Origin: Sphingobium sp. BYY-5
GTDB lineage: Bacteria > Pseudomonadota > Alphaproteobacteria > Sphingomonadales > Sphingomonadaceae
Assembly: GCF_022758885.1 (NCBI RefSeq)
Contig: NZ_JALEBH010000001.1
Location: forward strand, 3,193,501-3,257,500
Direction: 5' to 3'
DNA: 64,000 nucleotides
Shown piece by piece: positions 35,052 to 43,244 of the stretch; the stretch's first letter is position 1, and every line of letters starts with the position of its first letter. The position numbers and the translations under genes are program-made. The notes under the pieces were generated by a model that saw only the letters and a list, made by a program, of their open reading frames with translations, was not told the DNA's origin and did no database searches.

Positions 35052-35669
35052 ATGAAGATCATGGCTTATTCAATCAAGGTCCTGGCAGCCATCGCAGCGG
35101 TTGCCGTTTGCACGCAGACGGCATCCGCCCAGCCATCTACTGACCAGTTCGAATATGACGCCCTTGGTCGCCTGGTTCGTGTTCAGAGGGGCGAAGGTGC
35201 GCTTAGCAAGTACAACTACGACAAAGCCGACAATCGATCGCAAGCCCAGGTTCAGCGGCAATTTGATACAAGTTGGCTGGCCACGTCCCTCAACCATCAA
35301 ATAGGCTATGCCGATGCTTCGGGAGGGTGGGCTGCCGAAACTACCTCTCCCGTTTCGTTTCTGACATATGGCCCCTACACGACATCCGTTCCCGTCGGCG
35401 AGAGAGTGGCGGTTTGGCGGATCATGGTCGACGTCACCAACATTCAGACGGAAGATGAGGTCGTCACCCTGGACGTTTACGACGCGACGGCCAATGAAAT
35501 ATTGACATCCAGGACGGTCAAGCGAAAAGAGTTCATGGCCCCATTTTCATACCAGATTATGGAGGTTCCCTTTTCCTTCTCCTCGGCGCGCGCAGGGCAC
35601 GCGATGGAGTTTCGTACATATTTTAGAGCTACATCCTATGTGAAAGTCGAACGCATCGGATATTATTGA
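35052..35669 (+). CDS. Secreted single-YD-unit protein with beta-sandwich-like C-terminus
   Basis: 205 residues; ATG 35052, or ATG 35061 after GGGGG. A signal peptide (VLAAIAAVAVCTQTASA) is followed by one YD unit (QFEYDALGRLVRVQRGEG ... YNYDKADNR, about residues 35-68). The C-terminal ~130 residues look like a secreted beta-sandwich (YGPYTTSVPVGERVAVWRI, VTLDVYDATAN, GHAMEFRTYFR), perhaps a carbohydrate-binding or adhesin fold. I do not recognise the family. It is the second of the four YD stubs. A strong hairpin follows its stop (35670-35723). Confidence 0.72.
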   Translation: MKIMAYSIKVLAAIAAVAVCTQTASAQPSTDQFEYDALGRLVRVQRGEGALSKYNYDKADNRSQAQVQRQFDTSWLATSLNHQIGYADASGGWAAETTSPVSFLTYGPYTTSVPVGERVAVWRIMVDVTNIQTEDEVVTLDVYDATANEILTSRTVKRKEFMAPFSYQIMEVPFSFSSARAGHAMEFRTYFRATSYVKVERIGYY

Positions 35670-35723
35670 AACGCAATGATCGGGCGGCGCAGGCTCATGC
35701 CTATGCCGCCCGATCATTGCGTT
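35670..35723. terminator. Bidirectional hairpin terminator between two YD stubs
   Basis: Perfect 19-base arms (35670-35688 and 35705-35723) around a 16-base centre that itself can fold (AGGC-TCAT-GCCT). It starts right after the stop at 35669 and lies between two convergent genes. There is no long T run, so it may act as a mRNA end-stabilising or bidirectional structure instead of a classical terminator. Confidence 0.65.
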
Positions 35724-35809
35724 ACTCCGATAGCGTCCATCGCAGGGACCAAACCCAATATGCCGGCGGAGGTGTGCTGGCTATTGAGGCCTATGCCAGA
35801 TGCAGACCG

Positions 35810-36304
35810 TTAATGTCCGCCCGTACCCGTATGCCAAAGCGGCACGCCATAGAGCGAATAAATGACCAGATTGCCGTCGTCTTGCAAATATAGCTCGGCA
35901 CCCGGCGAATTGACGCCTGCGGCCCATAGCGGTCCAGATGGGCCGTAAACCACGAAGTTCCCATCATTCTGGAAATAGGCTTGGTTGCCGGCGCCATAGG
36001 TGCCCGGCGCCACCCAAAGGGCCTGTGATCCAAAGTAAAGAACGAGGTTTCCATCGCCTTGCATCGCCAGTTTGAAGCGGCCATCGGGAGACAGGATGAA
36101 TTGATTGACCTGAAGGTTTTTGATCACATTCCGGCCAGAAAAATTCTGCCGATTGTCCGCTGCGTCATATTGATAGGTGTTGAGGTTGCCCGCATTCGGC
36201 CCCGTCTCGCGATAGGATTTGGTCAACCGGCCCAAAGCATCATAGGCATAATGCTGCTTTTCCTGGGCCACCGCCGGTGCCGCCAGCATCGCGACAAGCG
36301 ACAA
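35810..36304 (-). CDS. Secreted single-YD-unit protein with bulb-type lectin domain
   Basis: 164 residues in the open frame. One YD unit (HYAYDALGRLTKSYRETG ... YQYDAADNR, about residues 18-52) precedes a B-lectin domain with three copies of the mannose-binding pattern (QGDGNLVLY, NDGNFVVYG, DDGNLVIYS). The only start is TTG at 36304, giving a truncated signal peptide (SLVAMLAAPAVAQ). A well-placed ATG (36326) after GGGGGG reads MRI then stop, one base out of frame. A one-base change probably broke the normal start, so the gene may be weak or dead. It converges on the YD stub at 35052. Confidence 0.6.
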   Translation of the reverse strand: MSLVAMLAAPAVAQEKQHYAYDALGRLTKSYRETGPNAGNLNTYQYDAADNRQNFSGRNVIKNLQVNQFILSPDGRFKLAMQGDGNLVLYFGSQALWVAPGTYGAGNQAYFQNDGNFVVYGPSGPLWAAGVNSPGAELYLQDDGNLVIYSLYGVPLWHTGTGGH

Positions 36305-36391
36305 AGTTATTAAATGCGCATGATCCCCCCAAATCGACTAGTCGCCTGATATTTTCGAAAATCCTCCATCAAAGCAAGATGCGGTTCCTGA

Positions 36392-36520
36392 TCATCGGTG
36401 ATTTTGCGAAACCGATGCAGGCCGATCGACGGGAATCTGGAAAAAGATACTCAGGCCGGTGGAGCTGAGGATCAGTGTCTCGATCCAGCCTATCGCTGCT
36501 AATAGTCCGGTCGATTGCAT
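36392..36520 (-). pseudogene. Broken 5' copy of the second VirB2-like gene
   Basis: From the ATG at 36520 the frame begins MQSTGLLAAIGWIETL, the same as the gene at 34874. It diverges after about 18 codons and ends at a TGA (36392-36394) after 42 residues, before the second helix. It belongs to the duplicated segment 36473-36634. Confidence 0.75.
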
Positions 36521-36634
36521 GAAGGGCGTTCCTGCGAAAATGATCGAGACCGGTCAGACAAATCGGTCAACCCTGGCTGGTACCGGTGCCAGCCAATCTC
36601 ACTTGGCATCCGCGAAGCCCGGGTGCAATGGCTC
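36473..36634. repeat. Duplicated segment, copy 2 (other copy 34826-34986)
   Basis: It matches copy 1 over about 160 bases. Its hairpin (GGCTGG 36575-36580 with CCAGCC 36589-36594) occupies the same place as that of copy 1 but with changed arms that remain complementary. Confidence 0.8.
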
Positions 36635-36990
36635 TGACGACCATCCAAAAACGATGTGTGGACTTACCTTATAGCGCCGCGCCCATAGGGCGTGGCGCCG
36701 ACGCCAACGCAGGCTTGAGTACCAGCCACAATGCCGGGCGAAGCGATCTGGTCACCATGGTTGACATTCCTTTCTTGGGCAGCACCGCCAGCGAGTCGGC
36801 CACAACCAAGGTACAATCTTGGGTTCAGATCAACCTGCCCATATGCATCCGCCCAGAGGAACTCGCTCCCACACCATTGTGCGCATTGGGAATTTCAGAA
36901 ACTTATAGAAACCATCAAGAAACATATTGTCATTTTTCGATTTACATGGTGGTAGTGTCGGTCGTGTAGAAGCGGCAATAAGTGGGGCAT
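36635..36990. other. Gene-free region with hairpin and coding-like remnant
   Basis: 356 bases without a complete gene. A GC-rich hairpin (about 36674-36698, GCGCCGCGCCC with GGGCGTGGCGC) is visible. The minus strand is open from 36894 to 36664 with a protein-like composition (CGSEFLWADAYGQVDLNPRL) but no start, possibly the end of a lost gene. Confidence 0.4.
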
Positions 36991-37200
36991 ATGCGCAAGG
37001 TGCAGCCTATTATATTTGCGTTTGGCCTGTTCTGGGTCGGAAGCGCGATCGCATCTGAAACGGTCACCTACCAATATGACGCGAAGGGGCGATTGGTGAA
37101 GCTTGTCCGAACCGGCACGGTCAATAATGGCGTGACGACCGAATATACCCACGACAAAGCGGATAACCGCATCAACGCGAAGACGACGGGCGCGCCCTGA
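36991..37200 (+). CDS. Secreted single-YD-unit stub without C-terminal domain
   Basis: 69 residues from the ATG at 36991. A signal peptide (IIFAFGLFWVGSAIA) is followed by one YD unit (TYQYDAKGRLVKLVRTG ... YTHDKADNR), and then it ends after eleven more residues. It has no C-terminal module, so it is the bare version of the layout shared by the genes at 26085, 35052 and 36304. It sits 48 bases upstream of RHS 2 on the same strand and is probably in its operon, a position comparable to the small secreted gene upstream of RHS 1. Confidence 0.7.
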   Translation: MRKVQPIIFAFGLFWVGSAIASETVTYQYDAKGRLVKLVRTGTVNNGVTTEYTHDKADNRINAKTTGAP

Positions 37201-37248
37201 TCCTGAGGCGCCCCGCTTCACTTCATTCTCTTATGGCGGAACAGATAT

Positions 37249-40200
37249 ATGACGACCTCCCGTCAGGTTGCGCGTTATCGCGCGCGCCGCACGCTTCTTG
37301 GACTTGGTACCATTCTTTGCTCGGGGCTGGTTTCGCCTGTTTGGGGGCAAGTCGCCTCTACTCCTCCCGTCCGTACCTCCATTGATGGCAACGGCGTCGA
37401 TCTGTTCCTGGGCACGATGAATGTAGACGGTCCTGTGCTGACCGCCGGAGGAAACGGAACCCAAGGACTGATCTGGCGAAAATTCAACCATGGCGGCGGC
37501 TGGGGCGATAATCTCGTTGCAACGCTGAACGTCAGTGGAAACACCGCTTATGTCAGCTTTGGCGCCACATCGGATCGCTTCACCATTTCAGGATCGACCT
37601 ATACCCCGACCGAAGGCAATGGCGCATCGCTCTCGCTGAGCGGCTCGGTTTATACTTATACCATGAACGACGGCACGGTCGTTCATTTTAGTACGACCCG
37701 AGTCGGAGCCTATCCCTATGCGACGAATGCCGCTGTCGTATCGGACGTTACTCGCCCTTCGGGAGAAACGATTACTTATGCTTATACAGGTGTGCAATAT
37801 TGCACCTCAGTAAAGCCAAGTTCATCAGGCACGATCTGTCTCGTTAAGAAAACTGCCTACAAGATAAGTTCCGTTACCAATAACTCCGGCTATATCGTGG
37901 CTTTTGGTTATCCTGCCATCGATCCGCCAGAGATGGACCAGGTTACTCCTGCATCCTATTTCGACGCTTGGGGAACGATCACCAGCGCCGTGATGTCGAA
38001 TACCAAAATCTCTGGCAGCAGCGCGCGTTCCCAGTCTTTTAGTTCCACTACGAGTGGCGGCAACAGCTATTACAATATCACCGATGCCATGAGCCGGACG
38101 ACCAGTTATCGCATGACTGGTACAAACGTAACGGGAATCACGCGGCCTGGTAGTGGCAGCGAAGATATCACAGTGACTTATGACGGATCGAACCGGGTAT
38201 CGAGCGTCAAGACAGCGGCGGGCACGACCAGCTATGGATATGCCGACGCCGGCAGCAGCCGGACGACGACCGTCACCGACCCGCTCAACCACGTCAGCAC
38301 CTATGTGTTCGACATTGCTTCGCAACGAATGACTTCGGCAACCGATGCGACGAGCAAGACGAGCAGTTGGCAATATGATGGCAATGGGCGTGTCACTCAG
38401 GCCACGGCTCCCGAAGGCAATTACACGCAATATAGCTATGACGGCTATGGCAACGTTACCCAGACTACATCCGTTGCCAAGTCAGGAAGCGGTCTTGCGA
38501 ATCTGTCCACATCAGCATCCTATCCCTGTTCGAGCACGGCGACCTGCGACAAGCCGCAATGGACCAAGGACGCCAAAGGCAACCAGACCGACTACGCCTA
38601 TAATCTGACCACAGGCACCCTCAGCGCCATCACGGCTCCTGCCGATGCCGCTGGCAGACGCCCAACCACGACCTATAGCTATACCGCCGTCAATGGCGTG
38701 CAGATGGTAACAGGCAGTTCGATCTGCGGGACTGCCGCTTCTTGCACTGGCACAGCCAATGAGCGCAAGGCCAGCATAGCCTATAACGCCAATGGCTTGC
38801 CCACGACGATCACTGTGCAGGCCGGGGATGGATCGGTCATATCATCCATTACCAACGCCTATGACGATGTCGGCAACGTCATCAGCGTGGATGGCCCGCT
38901 GGCAGGCAGCGACGACATCGTCACCTATCGTTATGATGCCAATCGTGAACGGATCGGTATCGTGTCCGCTGATCCCGATGGCGGGGGTGCGCTCAAGCGC
39001 CGTGCGGTGCGGAACAGCTATGATGCGAAAGGTCGTCTGACGCTTGTGCAAACCGGTACCGTCACGGACGCAAGCGATACCGCATGGAATAATTTCGCGG
39101 AAAGTTATCGCCTTACCAAAGTCTATGACGCGGTCGACCGCATCTATCGGCAGACCATCTGGTCGAATGGCGTTGATTATGCTGTGGCCGACTATGTGTA
39201 TGATGGCGCGAGCCGCCTATCCTGTTCGATCAGATATATGGATCCAGCACAATGGGGACCACAGGCCACGAGTTGCGCGCCGCTGCAAACCAATGGACCC
39301 AAAGGCCCGGATCGCGTCGTAAAATATAGCTATGACAATGCCAATCGTCTGCTCAAGACGACCAATGGCTATGGTTTGGCCGAGCAGTCGGACGATGTGA
39401 CGGTCGCCTATACCAACAACGGCCAACAGCAGAGCGTGACCGACGCCAATGGCAATGTCACGACCTATGGCTATGATGGCTTCGATCGCCTTTCCTCCAC
39501 GACCTATCCGGGGGGCAGTTATGAGCAACTGGGATACGACGCTAACGGCAATGTAACCTCGCGCCGCCTGCGCGATGGGCAGATCATCAACTATGGCTAC
39601 GACGCGCTCGATCGTATGACGTCGATCGATCGGCCTGCCGGCGAATATGACACCAATATCGCCTATGACCTCTGGGGTGACGTGAACACCGTCAGCCGTC
39701 CGGCCGACGGCGTCACGCAAACATTTGCCTACGACGCCTTGGGGCGGGTGCTGAGCGAAGGGCAACCCTTCGGGGCGATGAGCTATCAATATGATGGCGC
39801 TGGTCACCGCACGCGGGCGACGTGGCAGGACGGCTTCTATGTGAACTATAGCTATCTTGTAACCGGCGAGATGAGCGCGATCCTCGACAGCGGGAACAAT
39901 GTACTGGTGACCTTCGGCTATGACGATCTGGGCCGGCGGACCAGCCTGTCCCGCGCCAACGGGACGACGACCAGTTACAGCTATGATCCTGCCTCACGCC
40001 AGTCGCAACTGGTGCAGGACCTGGCGGGCACCGGGCAGGATCAGACCCTGACCTTCGGCTATAATCCGGCAAACCAGATCAGCAGTCGAACCGCATCCAA
40101 CGACACCTATGCCTGGAACGGGGTCTATAACATCAACCGCGCCTATACGGTGAATGGTCTCAATCAATATACAAGCGCGGGAGCAGCGAGCTTCAGCTAT

Positions 40201-41415
40201 GACACACGCGGAAACCTGACGGGCGACGGCACGACGAGCTTCGGCTATACCGTCGACAACATGCTCAAGACCGCGAGCAACGGGGTAAGCCTCTATTATG
40301 ATGCGCTAGGCCGCCTGTCGGAATATGACACGACCGTCTCGACGCGGATGATGTATGATGGCGCCAATCTTGCTGCGGAGATCGCCAACCCGTCAGGCGC
40401 TGTGCTCCGTCGCTATGTCTATGGCCCCAACAGTGACGAACCCCTGATCTGGTATGAAGGTTCGGGTACGGGGGATCGGCGCTGGCTGCATGCCGACGAG
40501 CGCGGCTCTATCATCGCCGTCACCAATGACAGCGGCGGCGCTATCGCCATCAACACCTATGATGAATATGGCATCCCCAAGAACGGAAACCTTGGCCGCT
40601 TCCAATACACAGGCCAGAAATGGCTCGCTGAACTGGGCCTCTATGACTATAAGGCCCGCATGTACTCGCCCACCCTCGGACGGTTCATGCAGACCGATCC
40701 CATCGGATATGGCGATGGGATCAACTGGTATAACTACGCCAAATCCGATCCGGTGAATGGAGCAGATCCAACCGGACTATATATGATCTACGATTGCAGA
40801 TGGCATAGTTGTTCAGGCGGAACTGGCGGCCTCGGAAATCTAGGATCGAACAACTTCAATGTGGATGGAATGCTCGGCGCCGGAGGAGTTGGCGGTGGCA
40901 ATGCTGGCATAGGTGGCGGCGGTGCTGGGGGAACCGGTAATACGCCTGGAGGTTCAACGGCGCAGCCAGGCGATCTCGTCGTGAATGGGCAAAGGCCATC
41001 GCAGCCGCTGTCATCTCTCGGAGCAGATGCCCGGCTTTCCGACCTCAATCTGATAACGGTCACGGCACACCCAACACCAGTTTATCGTGCTATTGATGAC
41101 ACTGAACTTGCTGCAATGGCTGGAAACGGCATGCGGTTTGTACCGTCGCCGGGAGGTTTGGAAGTAAAATATTTTTGGCCAAGGCCAGAGTACGCTTTCG
41201 CATTCGGGAAAGAATATATCAGGCAGGGTTGGGTTGGCACTCCCGTTCACATCGTGGCTTCTACATTGCCGGCCGGCATGAACTATTCTACGGTAAATGT
41301 TGCCGATTTATCGCGATACGGCATGGCAAACGTTTACGCGATAACCGTACCAAATTCCGATCTTTACAAAATTTCTCCTGCAACTGTAATTGGATATGTT
41401 CCTTTTAAGAGATGA
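37249..41415 (+). CDS. RHS-repeat polymorphic toxin 2
   Basis: 1388 residues. The N-terminus (RTLLGLGTILCSGLVSPVWG after an Arg-rich stretch) is a Sec or Tat-like signal. Many YD repeats follow (YDGYGNVTQ, YDALDRMTS, YDALGRVLS, YDDLGRRTS), up to the RHS core box (LGRFMQTDPIGYGDGINWYN then DPTGL, near residue 1177). The last 211 residues are the tip: a Gly-rich linker (about 1190-1238) and then a compact domain from TPVYRAIDDTELAAMAG through YFWPRPEYAFAFGKEY to VIGYVPFKR. That pattern (VYR, then a YFW strand, then a helix) resembles ADP-ribosyltransferase-like toxins, but the catalytic Glu is not evident, so this is tentative. The core matches RHS 1; the tip does not. Confidence 0.9.
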   Translation: MTTSRQVARYRARRTLLGLGTILCSGLVSPVWGQVASTPPVRTSIDGNGVDLFLGTMNVDGPVLTAGGNGTQGLIWRKFNHGGGWGDNLVATLNVSGNTAYVSFGATSDRFTISGSTYTPTEGNGASLSLSGSVYTYTMNDGTVVHFSTTRVGAYPYATNAAVVSDVTRPSGETITYAYTGVQYCTSVKPSSSGTICLVKKTAYKISSVTNNSGYIVAFGYPAIDPPEMDQVTPASYFDAWGTITSAVMSNTKISGSSARSQSFSSTTSGGNSYYNITDAMSRTTSYRMTGTNVTGITRPGSGSEDITVTYDGSNRVSSVKTAAGTTSYGYADAGSSRTTTVTDPLNHVSTYVFDIASQRMTSATDATSKTSSWQYDGNGRVTQATAPEGNYTQYSYDGYGNVTQTTSVAKSGSGLANLSTSASYPCSSTATCDKPQWTKDAKGNQTDYAYNLTTGTLSAITAPADAAGRRPTTTYSYTAVNGVQMVTGSSICGTAASCTGTANERKASIAYNANGLPTTITVQAGDGSVISSITNAYDDVGNVISVDGPLAGSDDIVTYRYDANRERIGIVSADPDGGGALKRRAVRNSYDAKGRLTLVQTGTVTDASDTAWNNFAESYRLTKVYDAVDRIYRQTIWSNGVDYAVADYVYDGASRLSCSIRYMDPAQWGPQATSCAPLQTNGPKGPDRVVKYSYDNANRLLKTTNGYGLAEQSDDVTVAYTNNGQQQSVTDANGNVTTYGYDGFDRLSSTTYPGGSYEQLGYDANGNVTSRRLRDGQIINYGYDALDRMTSIDRPAGEYDTNIAYDLWGDVNTVSRPADGVTQTFAYDALGRVLSEGQPFGAMSYQYDGAGHRTRATWQDGFYVNYSYLVTGEMSAILDSGNNVLVTFGYDDLGRRTSLSRANGTTTSYSYDPASRQSQLVQDLAGTGQDQTLTFGYNPANQISSRTASNDTYAWNGVYNINRAYTVNGLNQYTSAGAASFSYDTRGNLTGDGTTSFGYTVDNMLKTASNGVSLYYDALGRLSEYDTTVSTRMMYDGANLAAEIANPSGAVLRRYVYGPNSDEPLIWYEGSGTGDRRWLHADERGSIIAVTNDSGGAIAINTYDEYGIPKNGNLGRFQYTGQKWLAELGLYDYKARMYSPTLGRFMQTDPIGYGDGINWYNYAKSDPVNGADPTGLYMIYDCRWHSCSGGTGGLGNLGSNNFNVDGMLGAGGVGGGNAGIGGGGAGGTGNTPGGSTAQPGDLVVNGQRPSQPLSSLGADARLSDLNLITVTAHPTPVYRAIDDTELAAMAGNGMRFVPSPGGLEVKYFWPRPEYAFAFGKEYIRQGWVGTPVHIVASTLPAGMNYSTVNVADLSRYGMANVYAITVPNSDLYKISPATVIGYVPFKR

Positions 41416-41419
41416 TGCC

Positions 41420-41704
41420 ATGAATTGTGTCTTGCAACTTAATACAAATCAGGCCTTGAACATTAGCAAAGGCGCCAGATGTGAATATCTGACGAAATTC
41501 GCAAGTGGAAATCACTTTGTTTCCGTGAATGTTGTGGAGGCATGGCCTGAAAAAGGAATAATATTTGGACAAGCTAGAGTTCTTATCGATGATTTATTGC
41601 CTCCCCTGGTTGGTGAAGTCATAGGTCTCAATGAGTCAGACGTTCGGGGTTGGCTCTTGCTTATGCCGGATCACAATGAGGCAAGCGCGAGCGAGGGACG
41701 TTAG
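41420..41704 (+). CDS. Candidate immunity protein for RHS 2
   Basis: 94 residues from the ATG at 41420, four bases after the RHS 2 stop; the earlier ATG at 41412 stops at once. It is a small cytoplasmic protein (MNCVLQLNTNQALNISKGAR ... VVEAWPEKGIIFGQARVLIDD ... LLMPDHNE) with a strand-rich, acidic character. I do not recognise the family. Its position directly after an RHS tip is the usual place for the cognate immunity gene, but it shares no visible similarity with the RHS 1 immunity candidate, as expected if each protects against a different tip. Confidence 0.65.
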   Translation: MNCVLQLNTNQALNISKGARCEYLTKFASGNHFVSVNVVEAWPEKGIIFGQARVLIDDLLPPLVGEVIGLNESDVRGWLLLMPDHNEASASEGR

Positions 41705-42139
41705 CAAGACAAATGGGTTCCCCTTTTTTGGAACCAGCCTATTGCTTATGCATCATAATTTGGGGAGATAGGCAGCGCTGCCTGCGATGCAAGTGTCGCC
41801 GTCGTCGCGTCAAGGCATTGATGTTACGGGTGGAATGCGTCACACGCAGTAACCGGGAGCGGACTGCATCAACGGGCAACCGGCTGCGATCGTGCCGATA
41901 AAAATGGTTCGATTGCAATCTGGAAGAATGAAAGAGCAATCGTTCAGCTGCAAAACTGGCCGACGCAGGATCGATGCCGTCTCGTTCCATTCTGAAAAAT
42001 ACCACTATATCCCGCAAACAATGTGGGAATAACCGTGGCTTGAAATCTAAGATCAAGAGATTTAACATATAGAAACAACGCGATAAATCTCTGGAGTGAC
42101 TTTCTCCACTAACGCTGCGTCAGATCAGATTGCAATTTC
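41705..42139. other. Gene-free region between RHS 2 immunity gene and IS630
   Basis: 435 bases without a supported gene on either strand. A small hairpin (GGTTCC/GGAACC around a C/T run) lies at about 41716-41737, just after the immunity stop, and an 8-base inverted repeat (GAGATTTA/TAAATCTC) near 42056-42092. This is the right edge of the RHS/T4SS island. Confidence 0.45.
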
Positions 42140-43195
42140 TAGAGCGGTTTCCGCACGAACTGAATCGGCAGGGGTTCCCTTTGCTGCGCTGATGTGATTC
42201 ACGCTGTCTGCTGGTGGCAGGAGGCCAGCATGGATGGCACGAACGCTTTCACAGGACCTGCGGGACAGGGTCATTGCTGCGATTGATGGGGGTTTGAGTT
42301 GTCGGGGTGCGGCTGACCGGTTTGGTGTCAGCGCATCGAGCGCGATCCGCTGGCGGCAACGCGCGCTGGAACATGGTGAGGCTGTCGCCAAGCCACGTGG
42401 CGGAGACCGGCATTCGAGCAGGATCGAGGCGCATGGCGGCTTCATCCGTGAACTACTTGCCGAACAGGGCGACATGACCCTTGTCGAAGTTCAGGCTCGG
42501 TTGATCGAGCGGGGCGCCCCGGTCGGGATCGGCACGCTGCATCGCTTTTTCGTGCGCCACGGCATCACGCGGAAAAAAAGACCGGGCACGCGATCGAGCA
42601 AGACCGTCCCGACGTCCTGAAGCAGCGTCGCCACTGGTTCGACGGTCAGCTCGATCTGGAACCAGAGCGCCTGGTCTTCATCGACGAGACCTGGACGGCG
42701 ACCAACATGACCCGCAGCCATGGCCGCTGCGCCAAAGGCGAGCGTCTGCGGATGGGCTTCCCGCACGGCCATCGCAAGACGACCACGCTGGTGGCCGGCC
42801 TGCGCATGACCGGCATGATTGCGCCGATGGTGCTCGACGGCCCGATCAACGGCGACTGGTTCGAAGCGTACGTAGCTCAAGTGCTCGTGCCGGAACTGCG
42901 ACCGGGCGACATCGTAATCATGGACAATCTGTCGAGCCACAAGCGCACGTCGGTCCAGGTGCTCATCGAGGCCGCAGGTGCAGCCCTGCGCTTCCTTCCA
43001 CCCTACAGCCCGGACTTCAACCCAATCGAGAAGGCGTTCTCCCGGCTCAAGGCAATGCTGCGCAAAGCAGGCGAGCGAACCGTTAGCGGACTTTGGGGCC
43101 TGATCGGAAAGCTCGTCGATATCTTCCAGCCCGACGAATGCGCCAATTACTTCAAATCGTGCGGATATGAGCCTGAATGAGTGGAAACCGCTCTA
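42140..43195 (+). mobile_element. Complete IS630-family insertion sequence
   Basis: About 1.06 kb with ends TAGAGCGGTTTCC (42140 on) and its inverted copy GGAAACCGCTCTA (to 43195), the TA at both sides being the usual target duplication of the family. It encodes a two-frame transposase with a 7-A frameshift signal at 42573-42579. It lies in the gap between the RHS 2 locus and a GIY-YIG gene and disrupts no recognisable gene. Confidence 0.88.
42234..43180 (+). CDS. IS630-family transposase with programmed -1 frameshift
   Basis: The first frame (42234-42620) holds the helix-turn-helix ([19 protein letters not shown] ... [11 protein letters not shown]). The second holds the DDE domain ([30 protein letters not shown]), ending at 43180. 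They are joined by a -1 shift on AAAAAAAG (42573-42580), after which the fused reading continues [20 protein letters not shown]. All three catalytic acidic residues are present, so the fusion should be an active transposase. The first frame alone ends 41 bases after the slip site. Confidence 0.88.
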
Positions 43196-43244
43196 ACGAG
43201 TTACAACAATGGTGGTCCTGCGAAAGCTGGCATCTCCCTTTTCT

